DNA from: Pseudomonas sp. MF4836
Lineage (GTDB): Bacteria > Pseudomonadota > Gammaproteobacteria > Pseudomonadales > Pseudomonadaceae
Direction of reading: 5' to 3'
Length of the DNA: 64,000 bases
NCBI RefSeq assembly: GCF_002018875.1
Contig: NZ_MVOL01000003.1
Span: 372,001-436,000 of the forward strand
Part shown: positions 1-9,316 of the stretch, one piece after another
Layout of the letters: every line of letters starts with the position of its first letter
Position numbering within the stretch: position 1 is the stretch's first letter
Program-made: the position numbers and the translations under genes
Notes under the pieces: generated by a model
Database searches by the model: none
What the model was told of the DNA's origin: nothing
Seen by the model: the letters and a program-made list of their open reading frames with translations, nothing else

Positions 1-220
1 GGGCGATAAAGGCAATGCCGAAGGTCAGGAACGAGGCAAGCATCTGCGCCGTGCCGGAGGTTTGCGGGAAAAATACCGGGCCGATCACCAGCGCGGCGGC
101 CGTGGCGTAGATGTAGAAATCGTAGAACTCGATGGCAGTGCCAACGATGCTCGCCGTGGCAACGCGAGCGGTCGAGTTGGTCGGGGCGGCGGTCGCGGCC
201 TCGTTATAGGTGGTGCTCAT
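1..220 (-). CDS. MFS transporter, MHS (metabolite:H+ symporter) type, N-terminal part only
   Basis: The first ~73 residues are present; the rest lies beyond the left edge. The product begins MSTTYNEAATAAPT and runs into the first membrane segment, which carries the EFYDFYIYATAA signature typical of the MHS branch of the major facilitator superfamily (ShiA/ProP/KgtP relatives). Members of this family import organic acids, betaines or shikimate with protons across the inner membrane. The substrate cannot be deduced from this fragment. A second hydrophobic stretch starts near the edge. Confidence 0.8.
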   Translation of the reverse strand, partial: MSTTYNEAATAAPTNSTARVATASIVGTAIEFYDFYIYATAAALVIGPVFFPQTSGTAQMLASFLTFGIAFIA

Positions 221-537
221 TGAAATATCCCTGACGGTCATTGCGCGTTTGGACGCGGATTATTATTAGTCGTACACCCCCTGGGTCAGGGGCGTGCGCG
301 GGGTGGCTCGGGATGGGAGCAAACACCGTTCAGACACAGTAAAGCGGTGCCTGGACGCGCTGAGTGCGGGTAGCACGCGGTCGGGCGGGGCTTGGGTAAG
401 CCAGGGGATTATAGGAAGGGGGCTATCGATTCAACAAGGGGGGAAAACAGCGTTTTTTTTCAGAAAACAGCCGCTAGCTTGCGGGTTTTATCGCTATGAG
501 GCGGCTGTTTTGCGCTGATTTCGCCTTAGCTTGAGAT
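221..537. other. Intergenic region of 317 bases upstream of the MFS gene
   Basis: This stretch separates the end of the CNNM-CBS gene from the start of the MFS gene, both on the minus strand. It should hold the MFS promoter and the terminator of the upstream gene. The one clear element is the inverted repeat listed at 464-511. A small plus-strand open frame (294-518) has no recognisable similarity and no good ribosome binding site, so I did not call it. Confidence 0.5.
464..511. terminator. Candidate bidirectional terminator
   Basis: AAAACAGCCGC (464-474) pairs perfectly with GCGGCTGTTTT (501-511) across a 26-base loop. It lies just past the stop codon of the minus-strand CNNM-CBS gene. The 11-bp stem ends in a T run on both strands, as in a weak intrinsic terminator. 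The loop is longer than ideal. Confidence 0.45.
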
Positions 538-1779
538 TTATCTCGTGACGGGTGTCGAGCTGGTGTGCCAGATCAACACGCGGCTGATGCGGTTGTCTTC
601 GGTCTCGAGGATTTCCAGGCGATAGCGGCCGATCTTCAGGCAGACGGCGCTGTCGGGGATGGTTTCCAGGGCTTCGGTGACCAGGCCGTTGAGGGTTTTC
701 GGGCCATCGCTGGGCAGGTGCCAGCCCAGGCTCTTGTTCAACTCGCGAATCGACGCGGCCCCTTCGATCACGTAGCGACCATCGGCTTGCGGGTGGATGT
801 GCGGGTTGTCGAGGCTGTGTTCGCTTTCGAACTCGCCGACGATTTCTTCGAGAATGTCTTCCAGGGTGACGATGCCCAGGACTTCGCCGTATTCGTCGAC
901 CACCATGCCCAGGCGGCGCTGCTGTTTGTGAAAGTTCAGCAGTTGCAGTTGCAGCGGTGTGCTTTCCGGAACGAAATAGGGTTCGTGGCAGGCGCTGAGC
1001 AGAGCGTCCTTGGTCAGGCTGGCATCCGGCAGCAGGTGGCGGATCTGCCGGGTGTTGAGCACCGCCTCGACCTGGTTGATATCACTGTGGAACACCGGCA
1101 GCCGAGTGCGCTTGGAGACGCGCAGCTGCTCGATGATGTCTTCGATGGGGTCGTCGAGGTTGATCCCGTCGACTTCACTGCGCGGCACCAGGATGTCGTT
1201 GACCGTGATGTTGTCCAGGGCATGGATGCCCGACAGCAGGTGCGGGCGGCAGTTGGCGGGCTCGTGGCCCGACGGATGTTCCGACTCGGGCGCCAGCTCA
1301 TCCTCGCTGTGCTTGACCACGCCGACCTTCGGGGTAAAGGGGCGCAGCAGCAACAGACTGATGGCATTCAGCAACCAGGCCCCCGGATAGATGATCTTCA
1401 GTGGTACGCCCAGCAGGGTATTGCCCAGGGCCAGAACCCCTTCCGGGTAGCGCACGGCGAGGGCTCGCGGCAGGTAGTCGGCGAGCACCAGGAGCAGGCA
1501 GGTGGCGATCAGGCAGGCCATCCACGGGCCGTTCTGTTCCCAGTAGAACAGCGCGAGCAGGGTGCTGAGGATCACCGTCAACACCCGGCACAGGGTGTTG
1601 CACAGGATCAGGCTTTCGCGAGGGAAGCTCAGGCGGGCCAGGGGCCTGTCGCCGGAGCGAGAGGCGTTGCGCAGGGTCAGCAGGTGCTGCTGGGCGATTT
1701 CGATGGCGGTGAACAGTGCCGACCATAAAACCAGCAGGGCCAATACAGCGAGCATCGGCCCTATGGGCAAGTTGTCCAT
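538..1779 (-). CDS. CNNM/CBS-domain transporter of the HlyC/CorC (CorB/YfjD) family
   Basis: This 413-residue inner-membrane protein belongs to the hemolysin C/CorC family, linked to Mg2+/Co2+ efflux. Residues 1 to ~160 contain three or four hydrophobic segments (the CNNM/DUF21 domain). Two CBS domains follow at about 190-310, with the signatures LVPRSEVDG and RLGMVVDEYGEVLGIVTLEDILEEIVGE. A C-terminal CorC_HlyC domain (~330-405) resembles a FAD-binding regulatory fold. The length matches full-size CorB-type proteins rather than the short cytosolic CorC. It is followed by the ypjD-like gene 12 bases away on the same strand, and that pairing is common next to ffh in Pseudomonas. The actual ion is not shown by the sequence. 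Confidence 0.88.
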   Translation of the reverse strand: MDNLPIGPMLAVLALLVLWSALFTAIEIAQQHLLTLRNASRSGDRPLARLSFPRESLILCNTLCRVLTVILSTLLALFYWEQNGPWMACLIATCLLLVLADYLPRALAVRYPEGVLALGNTLLGVPLKIIYPGAWLLNAISLLLLRPFTPKVGVVKHSEDELAPESEHPSGHEPANCRPHLLSGIHALDNITVNDILVPRSEVDGINLDDPIEDIIEQLRVSKRTRLPVFHSDINQVEAVLNTRQIRHLLPDASLTKDALLSACHEPYFVPESTPLQLQLLNFHKQQRRLGMVVDEYGEVLGIVTLEDILEEIVGEFESEHSLDNPHIHPQADGRYVIEGAASIRELNKSLGWHLPSDGPKTLNGLVTEALETIPDSAVCLKIGRYRLEILETEDNRISRVLIWHTSSTPVTR

Positions 1780-1791
1780 GATGGCTGCTCG

Positions 1792-2604
1792 TCAGATATG
1801 CAGGATGTATTCGCGGACCAGCTTGCTGCCGAAATAGGCCAGCATCAGCAGGCAGAAACCGGCCAGGGTCCAGCGAATGGCCTTGTGGCCGCGCCAGCCG
1901 AGGCGGTTGCGCCCCCACAGCAGCACGCTGAACACGATCCACGCCAGGCAGGCCAGCAGGGTCTTGTGCACCAGGTGTTGGGCGAACAGGTTTTCGACGA
2001 ACAGCCAGCCGGAAATCAGCGACAGCGACAGCAGGGTCCAGCCGGCCCAGAGGAATCCGAACAGCAGGCTTTCCATGGTTTGCAGCGGCGGGAAGTTCTT
2101 GATCAGCCCGGAGGGGTGCTTGTTCTTGAGTTGATGGTCCTGCACCAGCAGCAGCAAGGCCTGGAACACGGCGATGGTGAACATGCCGTAGGCCAGGATC
2201 GACAACAGGATGTGGGCGAGAATCCCCGGCGCTTCGTCGATGATCTGCACCGTGCCGGTGGGCGCGAACTGCGCTAGCAGCACCGTGGCTGCACCCAATG
2301 GGAACAGCAGCAACAGCAGGTTTTCCACCGGGATCCGCGAGCAGGCCAACAGGGTCAGCGCGATCACTGCGGCGGCAATCAGGCTGGCGGCGCTGAAGAA
2401 GTCCAGGCCGAGGCCGACCGGCGTCATCAGGTGGGTGAAAAGGCTGGCACTGTGGGCCAGCAGGGCGAGGATGCCCAGCGTGACCAGCAGGCGCTTGTTC
2501 GCCTTGGCGCCCTTGGCCAGACGAGTGCCTTGATAGAAGGTCGCAGCGGCATATAAACAGGCGGCGGCGAGAGTGGTTAGCAAGCTGGGTGACAAGGGGA
2601 GCAT
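1792..2604 (-). CDS. CcsA/YpjD-like inner-membrane protein (cytochrome c assembly protein family)
   Basis: The 270-residue protein is almost entirely hydrophobic, with about eight predicted membrane helices, and matches the E. coli YpjD/CorE type of the CcsA/CcmC-like superfamily. It contains the region WAGWTLLSLSLISGWLF and a conserved His near HLVHKTLLACLAW, consistent with the family core. Proteins of this family are annotated as cytochrome c biogenesis factors, but the copy next to ffh has no demonstrated haem role and has been tied to cation export in enterics. It lies upstream of the CNNM-CBS gene by 12 bases, so the two are probably co-transcribed, divergently from ffh. Confidence 0.85.
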   Translation of the reverse strand: MLPLSPSLLTTLAAACLYAAATFYQGTRLAKGAKANKRLLVTLGILALLAHSASLFTHLMTPVGLGLDFFSAASLIAAAVIALTLLACSRIPVENLLLLLFPLGAATVLLAQFAPTGTVQIIDEAPGILAHILLSILAYGMFTIAVFQALLLLVQDHQLKNKHPSGLIKNFPPLQTMESLLFGFLWAGWTLLSLSLISGWLFVENLFAQHLVHKTLLACLAWIVFSVLLWGRNRLGWRGHKAIRWTLAGFCLLMLAYFGSKLVREYILHI

Positions 2605-2711
2605 AAATCCTGTGAGACAAGCCCGAAAGGCGTTGAGTTTGGCATAGAACCCTTATGGCACGAAAGACCGCGCAACCAGACAGCGAGGTGTCCGCCGCGC
2701 GCAGTCTTCGC

Positions 2712-2717
2712 TATAAT
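2712..2717 (+). promoter_or_regulatory. Candidate -10 element for ffh
   Basis: A perfect TATAAT lies about 100 bases upstream of the ffh start, in the divergent region between ffh and the ypjD-like gene. No convincing -35 hexamer sits 16-18 bases upstream, so this is only a candidate core promoter. Confidence 0.4.
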
Positions 2718-2814
2718 CCGCGACCTGCCCACGCCGCAGGCTCGCCGAGCACATGTTGATTCCGGTCTGGGCCGCCATTATCCCGGTCTACACAGGGCCT
2801 GAAAGGATCGCGCA

Positions 2815-4191
<1,377 letters not shown>

Positions 4192-4339
4192 AGAATCCGC
4201 GTCGGCAGTCATGCCGGCGCTTTCCACGGGGACGTGGAATCTCCAGCAAACCCGCACTTGGGGGCGCTGACCAGCCGTTGTTCGCAATGGCTCCATAGCA
4301 AATCTGGATGGCGAGCCGATAGGCGCCGGAAAAAGACAT

Positions 4340-4394
4340 TTGCAAAAGTCCGGATATTCCTTAGAATATGCGGCCTTTCGGGCACCTATGCCCG
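4340..4394 (+). promoter_or_regulatory. Sigma-70 promoter and leader hairpin of the rpsP operon
   Basis: TTGCAA (4340-4345) and TAGAAT (4362-4367) are separated by 16 bases, a good sigma-70 promoter. It is followed at 4379-4394 by the hairpin CGGGCA-CCTA-TGCCCG, inside or at the start of the transcript. The rpsP start codon is at 4440. Confidence 0.65.
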
Positions 4395-4439
4395 CTGTGC
4401 ATTTAGATTTGCAGCACCGACTACAGGAACGATGTTCAC

Positions 4440-4691
4440 ATGCTAACAATCCGTCTTGCCCTTGGCGGCTCCAAAAAGCGCCCGTTTTACCACTTGACCG
4501 TGACCGACAGCCGTAACCCACGCGACGGTTCGCACAAAGAACAAGTTGGTTTCTTCAACCCGATCGCTCGTGGTCAAGAAGTCCGCCTGTCCGTGAACCA
4601 AGAGCGCGTAGCCTACTGGCTGAGCGTTGGTGCACAACCTTCTGAGCGCGTTGCTCAGTTGTTGAAGGATGCATCTAAGGCTGCGGCCTGA
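4440..4691 (+). CDS. rpsP: 30S ribosomal protein S16
   Basis: The 83-residue protein begins [19 protein letters not shown] and continues with the [10 protein letters not shown] and QVGFFNPIA motifs of S16, a small-subunit protein needed for 30S assembly. Length and sequence are typical for Pseudomonas. It is the first gene of the rpsP-rimM-trmD-rplS operon; the promoter is at 4340-4367 and rimM begins five bases after the stop. Confidence 0.98.
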   Translation: MLTIRLALGGSKKRPFYHLTVTDSRNPRDGSHKEQVGFFNPIARGQEVRLSVNQERVAYWLSVGAQPSERVAQLLKDASKAAA

Positions 4692-4696
4692 GCAAT

Positions 4697-5233
4697 ATGA
4701 ACGCGACGCCTGCCATTGCTGATGATTTGATCGTTATCGGCAAGATTTATTCTGTTCATGGCGTTCGCGGCGAAGTGAAGGTTTATTCCTTTACTGATCC
4801 AACCGAAAACCTGTTGCAGTACAAAACCTGGACGCTCAAGCGCGAGGGTAGTGTGAAACAGGTCGAGCTGGTCAGTGGACGCGGGAGCGATAAGTTCCTG
4901 GTCGCAAAGCTCAAGGGTCTTGATGATCGTGAAGAAGCTCGTCTTCTGGCTGGTTATGTGATCTGCGTGCCGCGCAACCTGTTCCCTGAATTGACCGACG
5001 GCGAGTACTACTGGTACCAACTGGAAGGTCTGAAGGTTATTGATCAACTTGGGCAATTGCTCGGGAAAATCGATCATCTTCTGGAAACCGGCGCCAATGA
5101 TGTAATGGTGGTCAAGCCTTGCGCTGGCAGCCTGGATGACCGTGAACGCTTGTTGCCCTATACCGGGCAATGCGTGTTGGCCGTCGACCTGGCAGCGGGC
5201 GAGATGAAGGTGGAATGGGACGCGGACTTCTAA
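4697..5233 (+). CDS. rimM: Ribosome maturation factor RimM
   Basis: RimM binds S19 and helps mature the 30S head. The 178-residue product shows the N-terminal RimM barrel with [19 protein letters not shown] near residues 16-34. The C-terminal PRC-barrel part contains [12 protein letters not shown] and GANDVMVVK. The stop codon is two bases before the GTG of trmD, so the genes are tightly coupled. Confidence 0.97.
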   Translation: MNATPAIADDLIVIGKIYSVHGVRGEVKVYSFTDPTENLLQYKTWTLKREGSVKQVELVSGRGSDKFLVAKLKGLDDREEARLLAGYVICVPRNLFPELTDGEYYWYQLEGLKVIDQLGQLLGKIDHLLETGANDVMVVKPCAGSLDDRERLLPYTGQCVLAVDLAAGEMKVEWDADF

Positions 5234-5235
5234 GC

Positions 5236-5988
5236 GTGGCTAATTTGCGCGTTGAAGTGATCAGTTTGTTTCCCGAGATGTTTTCCGCCATCAGCGAGTA
5301 CGGCATCACCAGTCGTGCGGTGAAACAGGGGCTGTTGCAGCTCACCTGTTGGAATCCGCGAGACTACACGACGGATCGACATCACACTGTGGACGATCGC
5401 CCATTTGGCGGTGGCCCGGGCATGGTGATGAAGATCAAGCCCCTGGAAGATGCTCTGGTTCAGGCCAAGGCAGCAGCCGGGGAGGCGGCGAAGGTTATTT
5501 ACCTGTCCCCCCAAGGCCGTCAACTGACTCAGTCGGCGGTACGCGAGTTGGCGAATGAGGATGCACTGATCCTGATTGCCGGCCGCTATGAAGGCATTGA
5601 CGAGCGTTTTATTGAAGCTCATGTCGATGAAGAGTGGTCGATTGGCGACTATGTACTCTCCGGTGGCGAGCTGCCGGCGATGGTCCTGATAGATGCGGTT
5701 ACACGACTGCTGCCTGGAGCTTTAGGGCATGCGGACTCCGCTGAGGAAGATTCCTTTACGGACGGTCTGCTTGATTGCCCGCATTACACCCGACCGGAGG
5801 TGTATGCGGATCAGCGTGTTCCCGACGTGTTGCTAAGTGGCAACCACGCACACATCCGGCGTTGGCGTTTACAGCAGTCCCTTGGTCGGACCTTTGAACG
5901 ACGCGCCGATCTTCTGGAAAGCCGCTCGCTTTCTGGAGAAGAGAAGAAGCTGCTCGAGGAATACATCCGCGAGCGGGACGATAGTTAA
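5236..5988 (+). CDS. trmD: tRNA (guanine-N1-)-methyltransferase TrmD
   Basis: TrmD methylates G37 of tRNAs with S-adenosylmethionine and prevents +1 frameshifting. I chose the GTG at 5236, which gives a 250-residue protein starting (M)[16 protein letters not shown] longer frame from 5170 would overlap rimM and add a non-conserved leader. The trefoil-knot SPOUT motifs are visible: [23 protein letters not shown], and [14 protein letters not shown] with the knot loop. The length is normal. Confidence 0.97.
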   Translation: MANLRVEVISLFPEMFSAISEYGITSRAVKQGLLQLTCWNPRDYTTDRHHTVDDRPFGGGPGMVMKIKPLEDALVQAKAAAGEAAKVIYLSPQGRQLTQSAVRELANEDALILIAGRYEGIDERFIEAHVDEEWSIGDYVLSGGELPAMVLIDAVTRLLPGALGHADSAEEDSFTDGLLDCPHYTRPEVYADQRVPDVLLSGNHAHIRRWRLQQSLGRTFERRADLLESRSLSGEEKKLLEEYIRERDDS

Positions 5989-6033
5989 CAACGTATCGAT
6001 GGTAAGTCAGACGATTTACCTTAGGAGCACAGC

Positions 6034-6384
6034 ATGACTAACAAAATCATTCTTGCACTCGAAGCAGAGCAGATGACCAAAGAGATCCCTACCTTTGCCC
6101 CGGGCGACACTATTGTCGTTCAGGTGAAAGTGAAGGAAGGCGACCGTTCGCGTCTGCAAGCGTTCGAAGGCGTCGTAATCGCCAAGCGTAACCGTGGTGT
6201 GAACAGTGCTTTCACTGTTCGTAAAATCTCCAACGGTGTTGGCGTAGAGCGTACTTTCCAGACCTACAGCCCGCAAATCGACAGCATGGCTGTTAAGCGT
6301 CGCGGTGACGTACGTAAAGCCAAGCTGTACTACCTGCGTGACCTGTCGGGTAAAGCAGCTCGCATCAAGGAAAAACTGGCTTAA
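6034..6384 (+). CDS. rplS: 50S ribosomal protein L19
   Basis: The 116-residue protein has the L19 hallmark stretches [33 protein letters not shown] and [17 protein letters not shown]19 sits at the 30S-50S interface. A strong ribosome binding site (TAGGAGC) precedes the ATG. It is the last gene of the operon and is closed by the terminator at 6403-6428. Confidence 0.98.
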
Positions 6385-6402
6385 GTCCAGCTTCCGATGC
6401 AG

Positions 6403-6428
6403 AAAAAGCAGCCTACGGGCTGCTTTTT
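6403..6428 (+). terminator. Intrinsic terminator of the rpsP-rplS operon
   Basis: AAAAAGCAGCC-TAC-GGGCTGC forms a strong stem with a three-base loop followed by a run of seven T. The A run on the other side lets it also serve the convergent DUF4132 gene ending at 6442. Confidence 0.92.
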
Positions 6429-6441
6429 TATTGCCTGGCAT

Positions 6442-8568
6442 TTAGCGCCCTGAGGGATTCAGCAGGGCGCAGACGGTATTGGCGATCCTCTCCAGCAGCA
6501 CCTCGTCATACGGCAGCCAGGGCAGGGCAGCCAACTTGCCACTTTGCGCCGCCAACGCCACATCCGCCGGCGCTCCGTCGCGCGACACGCGCCCGGTGAC
6601 CAGGTGCACCGCGTAATCCCCGACCCGCACATGACGCCCATCCATCGCCACCTTGCCTTCCTCGATCAGCGGGGCGAAGGCCGTGCTCAGTACCTGTCGG
6701 CGCATCAGCGTCATCTGGTTGAGCTTATGTCCAGACAGAAGCTCCAGGCGTTGCTCCCTCTTGCCTGGGGGCATTGGGCTGATGGGCTCGCCAGCGGTGT
6801 TCTGCGTCAGCTCCTCGATGGCGAAACTGCTGATGCTGACCAGTAGATCGATGGCCCGGCAGGCTTCTGAAAATACCTGTGGCGGCACATTTTTCAGCAG
6901 CACGGGCCGCCAGTGTTTCTCGCTACGCCGGGCGAAATGTACGGCGCCGGACAGGCAGTGGCCCTGCAGGCCCGGGTAGAGTTCGGCTCCCACTTCGAAG
7001 GTGACCCGGATATCCCCCAGGTTCCGGTTCAGGCCGCCGTCGCGGTCGATCTTCCAGCCTTCGCGACGCGCCAGGCCGATCAGCGGGCGGATGGACAGGC
7101 TGTGTCCGGCGAATACCTGGCTGGCGTGGCTCTCCAGTTCCTCTGCCGGCGGCAGGTAGAACTCGCGAAACACCTGGCGCAGTGGCTGCTTGATCCGGCG
7201 TTCGATGATCAGGCGTTGCCAGGCCTGGCGTTCCGCTGCGCCGGCGGACAATGGATGCCACAGCGAAATCCGGCCCCCGACCTCCAGTGTCAGCGGCTGA
7301 CCATGGGCATCAACCGCATGGGCGTTGGCGTTCAGCACAAAGCTGCGACCTGGCCCCTGGTCCTGATGGGCAACCCATATCAGTGAGCGGGCAAAGGGCG
7401 CGCCCACGGCGGAGTCCGCCAGTTGCGCTCGCCAGTCGCTAAAAGACAGCTCAAAGGGCTGCCACAGCCCGGACTCCAGGCAACTGGCCAGGAGTGCGTG
7501 CTGGGCCTTGCCGGGCGCGGTGGTCGGTGCCAGGCGCAGGGCGATTTCGGGGCGTTGTGCCAGGCCGCGTTCGGCAGGCTTGAGGTTGCGCGTGAGTTTT
7601 TTCTGGACGCTGGCATGCCGCACCAGGCTCAAGGCGCTGCGCAGAGCCTGCACACTTTCCGGAGTGGGGACCTGCTCGATGCAGTGACCCAGGGCGATGG
7701 CCAGGGATTGCGACGGCGCGGTCTTGGCCTGGGTCGGGGCGACGCAGGCCTTGGGCAGCAAGCTGTCCATCAGCGGCGGCAGCCACGGGGCATCGCGCAT
7801 TAACGCGACCCGGGCAGCTCGGGCGATCACCGGCGTGTCATCGATGGTGAAGGCGCCATCGGCCACATAGGGCGTGTGACCGCTGTGGATATCTTCCAGG
7901 CGCCGGGCGGCGAGGTTGAGGATGTGCTGCGAGAACTCGACGTACACGGCGTCCCCCATCAGCACCCAGGCGGGGTCGGCGCTCAGGTGGTGATGACCGG
8001 TCCAGTAGTCGCTGCCGGCAAGGGCCAGCCGTGATTGTGGCTCCAGGTGCTCAAGCAGCTCGAATTCCTGTCGGGCATAGGGCGCATTGGCGTAACGCTC
8101 TTGCACGCAACGTCGCAGCGCGGCCTGGGCTTCTTCATCGACCCACTGCGTCAGGACGTAGGCCTGATGGTAATTCGCCGCCCAGTGCGCAGAGGGTTCA
8201 TCGAGGATCCTGCGCAGCTCGCTGGCCAATGCGGCGCTCGGCTGGTCGGTGGCATAAGCCAGTTGCTCCACTGCCTCCTGCCAGTTCAGGCAAGTTCGCA
8301 GGGCCTCCAGCAGGGTGCCTTGATCGAGAGTCGGGCTCAGTTCCAGCTGCGTGACCTGTTGCAGGATCGAGGTCGCCATCTGTTGCGCAGCCGGGTTTGC
8401 ATAGTCGCGCAGGGCCCGGCGGATAGCCGGCCAGAGGCTGCCCAGTTGAGCGGGTGTCAGGGGGCTGATATCGATCGGTGCGCCAACAAAGGCTGGATGA
8501 TCCGGTCTGTCGGTGCTCAGGCGTTGCAGCAGGTGCTCGACGAGCAAGGGCGTGGGCAGGGCATCCAT
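6442..8568 (-). CDS. DUF4132 (MolR/YehI-like) protein of unknown function
   Basis: I use the ATG at 8568 (MDALPTPLLVEHL), giving 708 residues. A longer frame reaches 8835, but its extra 89 residues are low-complexity Arg/Pro-rich and look non-coding. The N-terminal half is helical with Ala/Leu repeats. The C-terminal half carries DUF4132-like features: FARSLIWVAHQDQG, then RISLWHPLSA, an Arg/Lys-rich segment and LRQVFREFYLPPAEE. The final ~60 residues (VGDYAVHLVTGRVSR...) resemble the small beta domain that closes MolR-type proteins. No signal peptide or membrane segment is visible. The family has no established biochemical role. The gene stands alone, convergent with rplS. Confidence 0.7.
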   Translation of the reverse strand: MDALPTPLLVEHLLQRLSTDRPDHPAFVGAPIDISPLTPAQLGSLWPAIRRALRDYANPAAQQMATSILQQVTQLELSPTLDQGTLLEALRTCLNWQEAVEQLAYATDQPSAALASELRRILDEPSAHWAANYHQAYVLTQWVDEEAQAALRRCVQERYANAPYARQEFELLEHLEPQSRLALAGSDYWTGHHHLSADPAWVLMGDAVYVEFSQHILNLAARRLEDIHSGHTPYVADGAFTIDDTPVIARAARVALMRDAPWLPPLMDSLLPKACVAPTQAKTAPSQSLAIALGHCIEQVPTPESVQALRSALSLVRHASVQKKLTRNLKPAERGLAQRPEIALRLAPTTAPGKAQHALLASCLESGLWQPFELSFSDWRAQLADSAVGAPFARSLIWVAHQDQGPGRSFVLNANAHAVDAHGQPLTLEVGGRISLWHPLSAGAAERQAWQRLIIERRIKQPLRQVFREFYLPPAEELESHASQVFAGHSLSIRPLIGLARREGWKIDRDGGLNRNLGDIRVTFEVGAELYPGLQGHCLSGAVHFARRSEKHWRPVLLKNVPPQVFSEACRAIDLLVSISSFAIEELTQNTAGEPISPMPPGKREQRLELLSGHKLNQMTLMRRQVLSTAFAPLIEEGKVAMDGRHVRVGDYAVHLVTGRVSRDGAPADVALAAQSGKLAALPWLPYDEVLLERIANTVCALLNPSGR

Positions 8569-8894
8569 GGCGCAGGGTCTCCTTTTTCGGTGCGCGGATA
8601 ATCGCATTTTTTTGTGGCTGAGCGTCGCCTCTGGCGTATCGCGGGTTCTATCGGCCCCAGGCGGGCGGCGATATACTCGCCGCCCCAATAAAGTGTGATC
8701 GCCCGAGCCATGCAGCCTGCATGGGCCAGAGGGTGCGTCACATCCTCCCGGCGGCCCCGGCCTGTTGTTATCCACAGGCGGGCGGCCACCCCGTTGTTCC
8801 CATCGAGCCCCTGGTCGCTGCCGTGCAGCGCTCATCGGCCCTTTATGCCCGCAGCGTGCCCATGCGCGGATCGACCCATTCAGGCAGTAGACCC
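8569..8894. other. Divergent intergenic region of 326 bases
   Basis: This separates the DUF4132 gene (minus) from the thioesterase (plus) and must hold both promoters. Its clearest element is the perfect palindrome at 8663-8685 with TATACT in its centre. Open frames extending either gene into this region have atypical Arg/Pro-rich translations and were not accepted. Confidence 0.5.
8663..8685. promoter_or_regulatory. Perfect 9-bp-arm palindrome enclosing a -10-like TATACT
   Basis: GGGCGGCGA (8663-8671) and TCGCCGCCC (8677-8685) are perfect complements with loop TATAC. TATACT (8672-8677) matches a sigma-70 -10 box reading towards the thioesterase gene. No clear -35 box is visible. It could be an operator over the promoter or a leader hairpin. 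Confidence 0.4.
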
Positions 8895-9308
8895 ATGACC
8901 CTTCGTGAGCAAGAAATCCAGCGCCGTACCGAGCTGTCGGTCACCCGTGTGACCAAGGCGGTCTTCCCCTCCACCACCAACCACCACAACACCCTGTTCG
9001 GAGGCACGGCCCTGGCCTGGATGGACGAAGTGTCGTTTATCGCCGCGACCCGTTTCTGCCGCCTGCCGCTGGTGACCGTGTCCACCGATCGCATCGACTT
9101 CAACCACCCGATTGCCGCCGGCTCGATCGTCGAGCTGGTGGGACGGGTGGTGAAAGTGGGGAATACCAGCCTCAAGGTCGAGGTTGAGGTGTTTGTCGAA
9201 AGCATGAGTTGCGATGGGCGTGAAAAGGCCATTCACGGCCTGTTCAGCTTTGTTGCGATTGACGAAGACAAACGCCCGGTCCCGGTGCTGCCGGGTTTTG
9301 CCGCCTGA
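8895..9308 (+). CDS. Acyl-CoA thioesterase, hotdog fold (YciA/BFIT-like)
   Basis: The 137-residue protein hydrolyses acyl-CoA thioesters in the cytosol. It has one hotdog domain with the signature NHHNTLFGG followed by the helix ALAWMDEVSFIAATRF, and the strand regions VTVSTDRIDFNHPI and VGRVVKVGNTSLKV. The ATG at 8895 was chosen because it begins at the conserved MTLREQEIQRR. Upstream in-frame starts would add a leader without family support. The convergent antiporter gene ends 9 bases after this stop. Confidence 0.88.
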   Translation: MTLREQEIQRRTELSVTRVTKAVFPSTTNHHNTLFGGTALAWMDEVSFIAATRFCRLPLVTVSTDRIDFNHPIAAGSIVELVGRVVKVGNTSLKVEVEVFVESMSCDGREKAIHGLFSFVAIDEDKRPVPVLPGFAA

Positions 9309-9316
9309 GTAACGAC

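Noticed and set aside
294..518. A 74-codon plus-strand frame in the first intergenic region
   Set aside because: Atypical composition, no ribosome binding site, and its end overlaps the terminator-like inverted repeat.
5170..5235. Longer start for trmD at 5170
   Set aside because: It would add 22 non-conserved residues overlapping rimM. The GTG at 5236, two bases after the rimM stop, gives the normal 250-residue TrmD.
8569..8835. N-terminal extension of the DUF4132 gene to 8835
   Set aside because: The added residues are Arg/Pro/Gly-rich and run across the palindrome and the promoter region of the divergent thioesterase.
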